From assembly GCA_026214975.1 (NCBI GenBank), contig CM047805.1:1240001-1304000 (forward strand): DNA of 64,000 nucleotides, given 5' to 3'. Origin of the DNA: Gentiana macrophylla (Eukaryota; Streptophyta; Magnoliopsida; Gentianales; Gentianaceae). The notes beneath the pieces were generated by a model. That model was not told the DNA's origin. It saw only the letters and a list, made by a program, of their open reading frames with translations, and did not search any database. Shown here one piece after another: positions 1 through 10,532 of this stretch; positions within the stretch are counted from its first letter, which is position 1; each line of letters starts with the position of its first letter. The position numbers and the translations under genes are program-made.

Positions 1-114
1 ATTTCGGCTAGAGGAGCCTTGGAAATTGAAGTGTCTCCAAGCTTATGGTTTTGGGTGTTAGGTGATGTCTTGGTGAAAATTGAATGTTATAACTTAAATG
101 CTTCATCTGCACAC

Positions 115-404
115 ATGGCGGCCGCCATAAGTAGGTTGGCTGTCGCCATGGCTCATTGGCGGACGCCAATAATAGGTTGGCGGACGCCAACTCCTGCAAG
201 TTAGGTGGGAGCAGATGTCAGTCATTTAATGCTTGGACAGTGAATCTGATCTCTAAAGATGGCGGGCGCCATATGGTGTTCGTTGTCTCCATAGCTGACT
301 GGCGGACGCCATGAGCAGTCGGCGGACGCTAACAATGTAAAATCTGCAATTCAAGGCTCCAGTTGAAGGTGGCGGACACCATAGGTATGTTGGTGGACGC
401 CAAC
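115..404. repeat. Cluster of GGCGGACGCC dyad motifs
   Basis: About nine or ten copies of a short dyad, typically TTGGCGGACGCCA or ATGGCGGGCGCCAT, occur at irregular 20-60 bp spacing. Each is a self-complementary GGCG..CGCC core with variable inner bases (GGCGGCCGCC, GGCGGACGCC, GGCGGGCGCC, GGTGGACGCC). The rest of the 1-690 interval is ordinary AT-rich DNA. Short open frames crossing the cluster read repeated Trp-Arg-Thr-Pro but look incidental. It may be the edge of a larger repeat starting left of the window; no function is assigned. Confidence 0.7.
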
Positions 405-564
405 AACTTCAAAATTTGATTTCCCGCTCTTTTGAATATCGAATCGAATCATGATCAAACCTTTCGCTTGACATTTTCATGAACCAGGCTTTTGAGCTCG
501 GCAATCTGTGCTACAAAACAAAAACACAAGACTATCCTTTTCTCAGATAGTATAAACTTCATAA

Positions 565-1626
565 AACGAAAACATTGATGATAAACTTCATAAAACAAAA
601 TGGACGGAGAAATGTCACAAATACAATCTCAATATCATGAACTAAGAATTGGAACAAGCTTCAAATCAGATAGATATCTTCATTCATATATAGAATTAAG
701 TTGTCTTATTTTTCCACTGACAAGCCAACCGGGCAAGAGACTTTGTTGAGTCACCATTTTCACTTAATGCCTTGACGGATGCCTCTTGTAAATACCTTAT
801 TTTATCTCGGATCACCTTACCTTTTCCCCCATCCATCAAATTTCTCACTGCATCCGCAATTTCTTCACGATTCACCAACCCATTTTCATTTGCTTTTGGT
901 CTCAGGGCCACTTTCAGATCATCAGTGATCAATACTGCATTCATCTTTTGCTCGGCATATAAAGGCCAAGCAATCAAAGGCACTCCATTCACCACGCCTC
1001 TCAATATCGAGTTCCATCCGCAATGCGTTACGAACCCGCCCGTTGCAACGTTGGCAAGGATCGCTGCTTGCGGTGCCCAAGATGAGACTATTAAACCACA
1101 CCCTTTGGTTCTTTCCAAGAACCCTTCTGGCAAAAATCCATAAGGGTCGTCTTTGTCCGTGTCACCAAAATGCACGCTGCATTCGCAGCTTTATCATTCG
1201 GACTTCGGATTACCCAAATAAATCTATGTCCACTCCCTCTAACCCATATGCTAATTCAGTGAACTGCTCATTTGAAAGCGTCCCCCACTCCCAAAGGACA
1301 CAAATAAAACCGAGGATCGAGGTGATCATCTAACCACTCAAACATCCTGACGCGCCTCGACCCATCGAATTCAAGTTTGTCTCGCACAAGTGGTCAATCG
1401 GATACGAGGCGGAATCTCATTTTCCACCTCTGTGACTTGTACCCCTTGTTGTGCAATAGCTTTTAGGGTTTCACCCTCCAAATCTTCAAATGTATTCAAA
1501 ACAACCCCATCAAAGAACTTCAATCGCTTCGCATTGCGTACAACTCCTTTATACCCTTCGTTTTTTCGATCTTGAACCGGATCCATTAAATCCTTCCCGT
1601 ATAAAGGAACACAACCCGGAATCCGA
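565..1626 (-). pseudogene. UGT72B-like glycosyltransferase pseudogene, C-terminal part
   Basis: This is the downstream half of a UDP-glycosyltransferase pseudogene, paralogous to the intact gene at 34869-36296. Residues matching the C-terminal domain are open at 696-1175 and include the UDP-sugar-binding PSPG box (HCGWNS and PLYAEQ are visible). Inside that box the usual ILESVV reads ILRGVV, so the conserved Glu is lost. A second open stretch at 1371-1626 matches the middle of the enzyme (IPGCVP, NTFEDLEGE). Between 1176 and 1370 small indels relative to the intact copy shift the frame several times. Similarity to the intact paralogue continues through the 3' flank to about 565, so the duplicated block included the 3' untranslated region. 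The reading frame is cut at 1626 by a copia insertion and resumes at 6540. No functional product is expected. Confidence 0.93.
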
Positions 1627-1907
1627 TGAAAGAATTGATAGCTAAACAAAAGATGGAAATATACAATCTGTGTTCTCATTCACTGAACCAAAGGAGTACT
1701 ACCGATATGTATATATAGTACAATGATAAATAGGAGAAATCTTTGTTAGGATTGATGTGATCATATCTAAACAACTATTTAAAATGCAAATCTTTATTTA
1801 AAAATACAAATATTGTTTTTATCTTTTCTCTTCAAAATGCTAAAGCCGTTATCTCCAATTGGTTCATATCTCAGTAACCATCTTTGTGAGAGTTTATTGT
1901 CTTAACA
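1627..1907 (-). repeat. 3' LTR of copia-1
   Basis: This 281-bp LTR begins TGTTAAGACA in element sense and ends ..CTTTCA. It matches the other LTR closely except for a few clustered block differences and is 26 bp longer, mainly from extra sequence near 1851-1885. Confidence 0.95.
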
Positions 1908-2760
1908 TCCCCTGCAGTTGAAGGGAGATCCCGAAACGGAAGCTTGTTACACAATAGCTGAAAGCGAGCCTTAGAGAGTCCTTTGGTAAAAATGTCCGCT
2001 ATTTGCTGCTGGGAGGGTAAGTACTTTACTAGGACATCCTTATTACACACCTTCTCACGAATGAAGTGATAGTCAACTTCAATATGCTTAGTTCGAGCAT
2101 GGAACACCGGATTCGCGGCAAGTGCAAGTGCACCTAAGTTGTCGCACCATATAATGGGAGGTTGATGTAAAGGTATGCGCAGATCTTTTAGAAGCATTCG
2201 CAGCCAGTAGAGTTCTGCAGTGACAAGTGCCAAAGCGCGATATTCAGCCTCTGTACTTGAACGAGAAACAACCGATTGCTTCTTGGCCAGCCACGAAATG
2301 AGACAAGGGCCAAGGAAAATACCATAACCAGTAGTGGATCGTCTATCATCAGGATTACCAGCCCAATCGGAGTCACAATAAGCATTTAACATTAGAGAAC
2401 CTCGAGTAAACAGTAGGCCTTTGTTAATTGTACCCTTTAAGAAACGAAGAACACGTTTAGCAGCGACCCAATGAATTGAAGTGGGGTTATGCATATGTTG
2501 ACACAATTGATTAACAGAAAATGATATATCTGGCCTTGTCAAGGTGCAGTATTGAAGAGCACCAACCACTTGACGATACTCGGTGATTTGGTGAGGGGAT
2601 AATGGCTGACCTTGCTGCCCGGATAAGTGAATGCCAGGGGAACAAGGTGTAGGAGTAGGCTTCGCACCTGCCATCTTCGTCCGCTCCAGTGGAGTGCGCA
2701 ATATATTTGGATTGACGGATATGAATACCTTGAGCACTAGAGGTAGCTTGAATACCCAAA
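1871..2760 (-). pseudogene. copia-1 RNase H and C-terminal RT region
   Basis: The minus-strand frame 1871-2737 encodes the connection region and RNase H of copia pol. Visible landmarks are ITEYRQVVGALQY, LTRPDISFSVNQL, the CDSDWAGNPDDRRSTTGY block, SRSSTEAEYRAL and the C-terminal IADIFTKGL. The last is typical of the polyprotein end just before the purine tract. The segment just upstream (SLNYFLGIQATS-like, about 2690-2765) lies in another frame, so at least two frameshifts separate it from the RT frame. The domain itself is uninterrupted over about 280 residues. Confidence 0.9.
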
Positions 2761-2766
2761 AAATAA

Positions 2767-3564
2767 TTAAGGAGCCAAGATCTCTAAGTTTGAATTCTGT
2801 TGTAAATCGGTGATGAGATCTTGTATGTCTTGATGGTGCGTTCCTATGACTAAAATATCATCCACATAAATTAAGACAAAAAGATGTATAGACTCAGAAT
2901 GAAAAGTGAATAGGGAGCTATCAACAGTGGAAGAGTGAAAACCGAGTTGTTGTAGAGTAGAAGACAAGCGTAGAAACCATGCTCTTGGCGCCTGTTTTAA
3001 ACCATAAATAGCTTTATTTAGCTTACAAACATAATTTGGTTTGGTGGAATCCACAAACCCTTGAGGTTGTTTCATATAAACCTCTTCTTCAAGTGTACCA
3101 TGCAAAAAGGCATTAGAAATGTCTAATTGCCGAATGGTCCAGGTAAAATGAGCCGCTAGAGACAATATAATACGTATTGTAGATGACTTGATAACAGGAC
3201 TAAAAGTTTCTTGAAAATCAACCCCACTTTCTTGCTCAAACCCTTTCGCGACTAAACGTGCTTTAAATCGTTCAAGGGTGCCCTCGGACGTTTGCTTGAC
3301 TTTATAAACCCATTTGTTGTCAATAACATTATGTGAAGGGGGTTTGGGAACCAATGTCCATGTTTTATTGTGCATGAGAGCATCATACTCCTCCTTCATT
3401 GCTCTACACCAGTCAGGACTTCGAGATGCTTGCTGAAAAGTCCTCGGTTCAGAGGGTAACATAATACTGTGTAATGCTGTAAGTGGGTATTTGGTGGAGT
3501 AGTAAGTTTGAAAATCAGGAAAATGCAAAGGCTTAAGATTACCTGTGCGGGATCTGGTAACCAT
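2767..3564 (-). pseudogene. copia-1 reverse transcriptase
   Basis: This is a 265-residue open frame for the copia RT palm and fingers. It reads SPDWCRAMKEEYDAL, WVYKVK, ARLVAKGFEQ, LDISNAFLHG, MKQPQGF, KAIYGLKQAPRAW and the catalytic LIYVDDILVIG. Both the first catalytic Asp (QLDISNAF) and the YVDD pair are intact. The frame stops at 2767 and the protein continues in another frame. Upstream, 3565-3800 is the low-complexity Pro/Ser linker between integrase and RT. Confidence 0.92.
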
Positions 3565-3804
3565 TGGGTGATGGGAGGGTTGTGTGGGTGCTGAAGGGCT
3601 AGGAGAAGAGGAGGAAGAGTCAGTAGATGTTGGACTTGTTGTAGATGAAGAAAGTTGAGGGGGTGATACGGTAGAATCATGGGGAGATTGGGTGTTGGGA
3701 CTAAAAGGAGAATTATTGGGTACAGGAGGTGGACTTGGTGGATTATAAGGAGGTGGACTTGGTGGATTATGAGGAGGTGATAGAGGTAGTGGTCTTTGCC
3801 AAAT

Positions 3805-4797
3805 TCATAACATCGATAGATAAATCATGAAAAGATTGTAAAGGAATAGATAGAGGAGTACCAAGAACTCGACCTGAGTGGGAGAAGTAGAGTGGTCTTC
3901 TTGAGCAGGGAATTTAGTTTCATCAAAAATTACGTTCCTGGAGATATACACCTTATTGGAGATAGGATCCCAGCAGCGATACCCCTTTTGTTGTGAACTG
4001 TAGCCCAGAAAAATACATCTTTTGGATCGAAACATCAGTTTATGGGTGTTGTAGGGTCGAAGTAACGGGTAACACGCACAACCAAAAGTTCTTAAGAATG
4101 AATAATCTGGGGTCAAGTTGTATAGTTTTAGATAGGGAGAATCATTATTGATAACTGGGGAAGGAAGTCGGTTAATGAGATAAACAGCAGTCATAAAAGC
4201 ATCGGCCCAATATTTGGTTGGTAAATGTGATTGAGCTAAAAGAGTTAATCCCATTTCAGTTATGTGTCTATGTTTTCGTTCTGCGACACCATTTTGTTGT
4301 GGGGTGCTAGTGCAAGAATATCTGTGGTGAATACCATTGTCCTCAAGATATTTTCTAAGTGGTTTATATAAGTATTCCCCACCTCCATCAGTTTGTAAAT
4401 TTTGAATTTTTCTAGAAAAGTGATTTTCAACCAAGGTTTTAAATTTGATGAAACAAGCAGAAACATCTGATTTGTTATGAATAGGATAAATCCAAGAATA
4501 TCGAGAATAATCATCTACAAATAACACATAATAATGACATCCATTAAGAGAGGGAATTGAACAAGACCAAACATCCGAATGAATAAGTTGAAGTGGTGTA
4601 GTAGTGACTCTATGTGAAGGTACAAATGGGAGTTGTTTACTCTTTCCCATTTGACAAGGTTCACATACAGCACCTTTATTTGTAGACACAAAAGGTAAAG
4701 AATTTTTATTAAGAACTAAAGAAACAATGGAAGAGGAAGGGTGTCCTAATCTAGAGTGCCAAGTGGAAAAGGTAGCTCTAACTCCAACAAAGACCAT
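3805..4797 (-). pseudogene. copia-1 integrase
   Basis: A 330-residue frame carries the copia integrase. An HHCC zinc domain (WHSRLGHPS, CEPCQMGKS) is followed by a DDE core: LIHSDVWS with the first Asp, LQTDGGGEY with the second, and QQNGVAERKHR with the catalytic Glu. The GKEY-like C-terminal region follows (FGCACYPLLRPY, FLGYSSQQKGY, YISRNVIFDE). Catalytic residues look intact. A bridging segment at about 4800-4930 that should link to protease is frameshifted. Confidence 0.92.
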
Positions 4798-4931
4798 AGC
4801 TCTTGGCTTGTATTCACCTTTTTGAAGTGAATTGGGTAAAGACCACCTCTACTCCTTCCTCCAAGAGTAGTGTCTTCCTCTGTTGCATTTTCCTTAATAA
4901 AAAATACGAGTCGGTTAGTATAAAGAAGCAA

Positions 4932-6249
4932 GCATTATCTTTGCAAAATTGATTAATAGAAAGCAAACTAGTTTGAAGCATTTGGGCAATGTAAAACATT
5001 GGTAAGATGAAGTGTACTGTTTGGTGTTTGTAGAAACGAAGATTACGGTATTGGTTATCTCCAAACCTTGTCCATTCCCAACAGCAACCTGATCCTTACC
5101 CGTGTAGGGTTGTACTAGACTCAGCTGCTCAAGATTTGCTGTGAGATGTTGATTTGCTCCACTATCTGCCAGCCATGGTTCTTCCTCTATTATTGGATGA
5201 TGCGTATGAGCCGCCATGGCTGCTAACTGAGCTGGTGGATGGCGGCCTTGATAAGTGTAGTCCATCCTGTGATAGCAGTCAAGAGCTTGATGATTATTAC
5301 GTCCACAAATCTGACATGAAATTTTATTGTTGCTGAATGGATGCTGCGGATTGGATGTTGGTGCTCTTGGTCTTGGACCGTTAAATTGTTTGGGTGCCAT
5401 CTGGTTGCTTCCTTGAGAATTTATACTCGACCCTTGAAAGTACTGTGAGTTGAACCTGTTATTGGGAAATTTGCCTCTTGGATTGAAGGCTTGGGTGTTT
5501 TGTTGAAAAGTGGAATTAGTTGCTGTTTGCTTAGCCAAAAGAGCCACTTGATTAATCTCAGTAGTGGCTAATTGACTTTCCAAGAGTAATTCACATGACA
5601 AGAGCTCAGCTTGAAAATCATCAAAACTCAAATTTCGATCTCTTGTTGCAATAGACAATGAGGTAACAAAAGGATGATATGAAGGATTCAAACCACTTAC
5701 CACATAGGTGATGAGATCATCATCATCAACAGGTTTTCCAACCGTCCTTAATTGAGCAGCCAAATGCTTAGCTATATCCAGATACGCTGCACATTTGAGT
5801 GACCCTTGGTTCAAAGTTTGCAACTGCCTTTTGAGGTGATTAATACGTGATCGAGACGGAGATGCAAACTTGTTGGCCAATGCAGCCCATGCTTGTTGAG
5901 CAGTATTTATTCCATAGATTGTGGGAGCAGCCTTATCAGATAGCGTAGCGTTTATCCAACCTAGAACAAGTTGATCTTTTCTGATCCACAAAGAATACTC
6001 AGGATTCAATGTTCCTGTTGATTTCCCTTCACCATCACTGAGAAATTGAGATGGGCACGGTTGAGAACCATCCACGAAACCCATCAATTCATGGCTCTTA
6101 AGAACTGGAACCATTTGAGATAACCACATTAAATAATTTGTATCGTCAAGTTTGGCAGTAACTAGTTGATTCAAATTTGGAATAGCAAAAACAGTAGGAG
6201 TTGAATTTGCGGAAGTCATGGTTGACGAGTTTGGATTTGATAAGGCCAT
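4932..6249 (-). pseudogene. copia-1 gag and protease
   Basis: An open frame of about 440 residues starts at the ATG at 6249, 36 bases inside the right LTR. The N-terminal part is a plant retrotransposon gag (NYLMWLSQMVPVLKSHELMGFVDG, then AWAALANKFASPSRSRI). A CX2CX4HX4C zinc knuckle follows (CQICGRNNHQALDC). The aspartic protease motif WLADSGANQHLT comes next, with DSGA intact. After the protease the frame degenerates and integrase resumes in another frame near 4797, so the polyprotein cannot be made as one chain without frameshifting. Confidence 0.92.
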
Positions 6250-6284
6250 TTAGATCTTTGCGTGAGCAGATGTCTCTGATACCA

Positions 6285-6539
6285 TGAAAGAATTGATAGC
6301 TAAACAAAAGATGGAAATATACAATCTGTGTTCTCATTCACTGAACCAAAGGAGTACTACCGATATGTATATATAGTACAATGATAAATAGGAGAAATAC
6401 TGTTAGGATTGATGTGATCATATCTAAACAACTATTTAAAATGCAAATACTGTTATTTAAAATACAAATATTGTTTTTATCTTTTCTCTTCAAAATGCTA
6501 AAGCCGTTACTCATGCTGTGAGAGTTTATTGTCTTAACA
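6285..6539 (-). repeat. 5' LTR of copia-1
   Basis: This 255-bp LTR of the minus-strand copia element lies beside the tRNA-Met primer-binding site at 6272-6284 and the TCCGA target duplication at 6540-6544. A TATATATAG run near 6366-6374 is shared with the other LTR. Confidence 0.95.
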
Positions 6540-7041
6540 TCCGAATCGGTTCAGACAATTCTCTGTATTCACATTCCACCGTTTCATCAAGCTTTGGCAA
6601 GTACTTAGCAAACGCCAAGCTCAAAGCATTCGAAGACCAAAATATATAAGAAAACACATTAAACTCCCTAGCAACATCGATCCCATCTGTTGTAAAGGGA
6701 TCAAGAACTAAAGCAACTAAATTTTTACTCGAAACCAAAGACTGAATCGCATTACGCAGAAAAGGGATGGAGCGAGAAATCGTGAGAAAAATTCGATGGT
6801 CTGGCCTAAGATCAAACAAATTATAATCCAAAATCACTTGTGGAAGAACAATATAGTCGATCCCATTTGGAAGATTATCAAGAAAAAGCAACTGTGATGA
6901 AGAAACAGGGACATCAGTTGGGATGATAATAGTTGAAGAAACATTGTGGTGTGAAATCATTAGTTTAGCAAATTCAATAATAGGGATAAGATGACCCATT
7001 CCTGGAGATTGGAAAAGAGCAATATGTGGTGATTTTTCCAT
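6540..7041 (-). pseudogene. UGT72B-like glycosyltransferase pseudogene, N-terminal part
   Basis: The first ~165 codons of the UGT pseudogene start at the ATG at 7041. The N-terminal acceptor-binding domain is preserved: PGMGHLIP with the catalytic-type His, and VALVLDPFTTDGIDVA with the Asp that activates it in this family. The frame is open up to the copia insertion at 6540-6544, then runs into LTR sequence and stops. Similarity to the intact paralogue at 36296 is high from the first residue. The insertion therefore interrupted a tandem duplicate. The sequence does not show whether the C-terminal frameshifts came before or after the insertion. Confidence 0.93.
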
Positions 7042-7132
7042 TAAATAAAGTGAAAATCTTGTTGAAATTCAGAGAATATATATTGAGCTATGATTTTAGA
7101 GAAAATCTGCAAGAAACTAGTTGGATATGCTC

Positions 7133-7140
7133 CTTTTATA
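7133..7140 (-). promoter_or_regulatory. TATA box of the UGT pseudogene
   Basis: Minus-strand TATAAAAG lies about 95 bases upstream of the pseudogene ATG, a normal plant distance allowing a short leader. The intact paralogue has TATAAAT at an equivalent place. Any transcript from here would now read into the copia LTR. Confidence 0.6.
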
Positions 7141-7478
7141 GTGGAGAATTGTCGTCAAAGAATGACGCAAGAGATGACATTCAACAACGTAGGTTGATTT
7201 GCATTATTTCATTATTGGTTACGTTGTTGATTTGCATTCTTTCATTATTGGTTATTTCCGTTGCATTCACTAATTACCAACAAGAAAGAAAGAACCACGC
7301 AATATTAATTAATTGTTTGGTGCATGCATTTTTATTGTTAAAATAAACATTTAGATGGCACACCAATGTACGAAACTAATCACCTTCAACCCAATCAAAC
7401 ATTCTTCAAAAAAAAAAGAAAAAAAAGAAAAAATCCCAATCAAACATCTTTTTACATGTTTTCATAACATGGGTACGC
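7141..7478. other. Former promoter and AT-rich spacer, no gene
   Basis: Upstream flank of the UGT pseudogene. It contains a near-duplicate pair (GATTTGCATTATTTCATTATTGGTTA / GATTTGCATTCTTTCATTATTGGTTA type, about 7195-7258) and an A/G-rich run at 7407-7432. No coding segment or clear mobile element was found. Confidence 0.5.
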
Positions 7479-8287
7479 ATAGTAATCTTAACGAGTCGAG
7501 TTGAACCGAGCATGTAACGCTCTAAAGCTTGGGTTTAGCGGCGTTAAATGAGTCATAAATGATCCGATCAACTTCTTAGATCGTCGTCCTCACTTGGTCT
7601 AAAAGGGTTAATCCGAGTTGACAAGACTTTTATGTCTCACACTTATATGTGTGAGCATTCAATTACTTACCGATGTGAGACTTTACAGAGTATCAATTGT
7701 TCAAATTTGTGTTTGTTTAGGTCATAAGTTTGTTGGTGATCGTTCGTTTAATAAACGGACAAAAAAATATGTTCAAGCTTGGTTCGTTAAAATAATGACA
7801 TTGTTCGCGAATGTTTGTTTAATAATCGTACACAAAATTATATTGAACCTCAACTCATTTATAAAGAAAATTTGTTCACGCTTGAGTTCGAGTTTGGATT
7901 ACTACACACATTTTTGCCTTACAGCTCGAGCTCGGCTTGTTAAGGTATCAATGATCAAGTCCCAATGAAAAATAACAAAGTACAAAACAACATTAGGAAA
8001 ACTCTATAAATATATTCTATAAAATTACCACTAGAGTATCTATTAAATTAATACACGACTTATTCTTTTATGTGTTATGGTTAGATTGTATAATAGTTTA
8101 TCTATATAAGCAGGTTCAAGAACATAATCGAGCGTTCGTGAGTTTGCCCGTGTTAGTTTGTTTAAGAAACCAATTTATAATCTTGTTCAAATTTGGTTTG
8201 TTAAGCTAAACAAACAAACAAACATAAATACTAACGAATCGAACACGAGTTTGTTCATTAACGGCTCTGTTCGTTTAACAACACTAG
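7479..8287. mobile_element. Possible hAT-type non-autonomous element
   Basis: This segment is rich in GTTCGTTTAATAAACG-like short inverted repeats typical of plant hAT-type miniature elements. Near-matching octamers, TACGCATA on the left (about 7471-7478) and TATGCATA on the right (8288-8295), could be an 8-bp target duplication with one mismatch. Termini are only loosely alike (left GTAATCTTAACGAG; right, reversed, CCTAGTGTTGTTAAACGA). There is no coding content. The boundaries are tentative. Confidence 0.35.
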
Positions 8288-8295
8288 GTATGCAT

Positions 8296-8678
8296 AAAAT
8301 GGTAATGTATGAGTCGGATTATGATGAGTCTCGTCATGATTGATGGTGTACAAAGTATTCTAAAATAATGTTATGTGATAATGATAAATGTCAAAAAACT
8401 TGATAAATTTGCTATAGATAAGTGTTAGTTTAAATAAAATTGATAATTTGTTTTAAATTCATGCTGCGATTAGATGAACATTTTGATAAGTTTATCTCTG
8501 AATTTTCTCCTATATAAGGAGAATCAGTATAATAATTTTATTCATTCAAATAAGAAAAACAATTAAGTGTCGTTTATTTCCTGTCTCGTATTCTAATTTT
8601 CTTTAAATACATGTCGTGTCATTCGTTGTGCCCGAACGGTTGTGATAATAGTATTACCTTGCATAAAAATCGAAATAA
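8296..8678. other. AT-rich spacer, no gene seen
   Basis: No open frame with recognisable coding content, terminal repeats or RNA gene was found before the LTR of element C. Confidence 0.5.
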
Positions 8679-8851
8679 TGGCACTTTTTAATAGGAATAT
8701 TATGTAAATATTTTGTAGTTATTATATTGATACTGTAGATATTATACTGATCCTGTTGATATTCTGTAGATCTCTAGAACCCCCCAATTGCATATATAAA
8801 TACATGCCTTGTATTCTCTTTACACACATAGTGAAATCACTTTCTCATACA
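8679..8851 (+). repeat. 5' LTR of element C
   Basis: This LTR of about 173 bp starts TGGCA and ends TCATACA, followed within 14 bases by the initiator tRNA-Met-type primer-binding site (ATGGTATCAAAGC). The right LTR matches along nearly its whole length. Confidence 0.8.
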
Positions 8852-9209
8852 ACTTATTATGGTATCAAAGCAATATACTCTTCTCTGCATTCTCTCTTAA
8901 TTCTCCTACTTCGTTTCATCATTTTTTTCTCGCTCTTCCTCTTTCTCAGTATCAATAAACAAAACAAAAAAAAGGTTGAGAAATCTGCAACTTTTGCTCT
9001 TCCTTCCGGCACAAACACCACCGTCCATCACTTTCGCCCACCTCAAGATTCCGGCTCAAATTTTCCGCTCGGGACACACTATTTAGGCCGCTGTCAACTA
9101 TGTTCTCTGTAAGGTCGCTCTGCAAAATTTTGTACATCTTATCAGATTCAATCAATTTCTCCACGATCTGCTTGGCCTCAGGCACATGCTGCTACATCAT
9201 CCGCTGCTT

Positions 9210-10296
9210 AATTCTCCATGGCTCCTTGATAGTGGTTCTACCCACCACGTTATTACTGATCTCAACAAGTTGTCGCCCCATTCCATCCTATTTGGTGATG
9301 GCAATGGTCTAGCCATTACACATACGGGTTCCCCAGATGTCTTGTAATTTGTTATCTATATCTCAGTTATGCCAGTCTAATAATATTTCTATTGAATTTT
9401 TACCTTCCAAATTTATTGTTAAGATCTTGAAACCAACCAACCTCTGTTGTATGGACCAGTTAAGAATGATCTCTATGAATGGCCATCCTAACCCCTGCTT
9501 GCCTTTGCCGCCAATAAAGCCACCTCTCATGAATGGCATCACCGCCTTGGTCACCCAACTAATCACATTCTTCAAGTCATGATTATAATTTGGATCTGGT
9601 TGATTCATCTTCATCAACACATTGTTTTTCATGTTTAGAAAATAAAAGTCATAAACTTAGCTTTGGCACTTCTACTTTATGTTCTACCCGCCCCCTCGAA
9701 TTAATCTTCACAGATGTTTGGACTTCACCTATTTTGTCATCTAACGGCTATAAATATTATGCGATATTTGTTCATCATTTTACTAAGTATGAATGGTTTT
9801 ATCCTATTCCACGTAAATCCGATGTGGCGGCCACTTTTATTCGTTTCAAATCCATCGTTAAGAATTTTCTTGAAACCTCTATTGAAATCCTTTACTCCGA
9901 CAATGGTGGCAAATATATTGTCCTTGGAGATTATCATTCACAAAATGGAATCTCTCATTTTACTACACCATCACACACTCCTGATCATAACGGTTTCTCT
10001 GAATGCCGCCACTTACATATTGTGTAAACATGCCTCGCTTTACTTACACATGCCTCTCTTCCCTTAAAATTCTTGCCCTGTACTTTTTCCACAGCTGTCT
10101 ATCTTATTATTTGCATGCCTATACCTTTAGCCATGAAATCACCATATGAATGCATTTTCACACCTCGCCCAATCACCACAAATTACGAGTATTTGGATGC
10201 TTATGCTACCCATGGTTGCGACCTTACACCGATCATAAACTCCAACCTCGATAACCATGCATATTTCTTGCCCATGTCCTCAAGCAACATGCATAC
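9210..10296 (+). pseudogene. Element C protease and integrase remnant
   Basis: Near 9211-9330 the sequence reads SPWLLDSGSTHHVITDLNKLS, an aspartic protease with an intact DSG triad motif. It is preceded by almost no gag, so a large 5' deletion has occurred. Integrase follows in shifted frames: NNLLSISQLC, then HEWHHRLGHPTNHIL (HHCC zinc domain, about 9525-9570). The core at 9590-10027 has FTDVWTSP, YSDNGGKY and HNGFSECRH, so the two Asp and the Glu are recognisable. Several stops and frameshifts are present. At 10296 the C-terminal region is cut by a 228-bp hAT element and continues at 10525. Confidence 0.85.
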
Positions 10297-10524
10297 CACC
10301 GGCGAATCCAGAAATTTATTCCAGTGGTGTCACTGGAGCCTAAAACTATATTTTTTTTGTCTGTAAATTTGTTTTAATGGGGTCACCGGAGCTTAAAATT
10401 ACAATTTTTAACCATAAGATGACATTTTTAACAACAAAACTACATCGCTTTAACATTATAAAAATTTCCCCGGATCTCAGTGGGGTAACATAACCCCACC
10501 CTTAAACATATGGATCCGCCCCTG
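10297..10524. mobile_element. hAT-type MITE in the integrase of element C
   Basis: A 228-bp insertion is flanked by the perfect 8-bp duplication ATGCATAC (10289-10296 and 10525-10532). Terminal inverted repeats are CACCGGCGAATCCA on the left and CAGGGGCGGATCCA on the right when reversed, agreeing at most of 14 positions. It has no coding capacity. Removing it restores the copia integrase sequence across the junction (..SSNM / YYCFDATESH-like). Confidence 0.88.
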
Positions 10525-10532
10525 ATGCATAC

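Larger units (their letters stand above)
1627..6539 (-). mobile_element. Ty1/copia LTR retrotransposon inserted in the UGT pseudogene
   Basis: This 4.9-kb copia element lies on the minus strand with LTRs at 1627-1907 and 6285-6539. The target duplication TCCGA is perfect (1622-1626 and 6540-6544). The primer-binding site next to the right LTR (6272-6284, minus strand TGGTATCAGAGAC) matches the 3' end of initiator tRNA-Met. A purine tract (minus strand CTGCAGGGGA) abuts the left LTR. Domain order in transcription sense is gag, protease, integrase, reverse transcriptase, RNase H, which defines copia. Frameshifts separate gag from integrase and RT from RNase H, so this copy is probably non-autonomous. 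Removing the element rejoins the UGT paralogue exactly at the duplicated pentamer. Confidence 0.96.

Noticed and set aside
455..510. Possible terminal exon on the minus strand reading IAELKSLVHENVKRKV before a stop, after a TTTTGTAG acceptor
   Set aside because: Only 56 bases, no partner exon visible and no recognised family; chance cannot be excluded.
696..1333. Plus-strand open frames (772-1143, 1043-1333) over the UGT pseudogene
   Set aside because: They are antisense shadows of the glycosyltransferase coding sequence.
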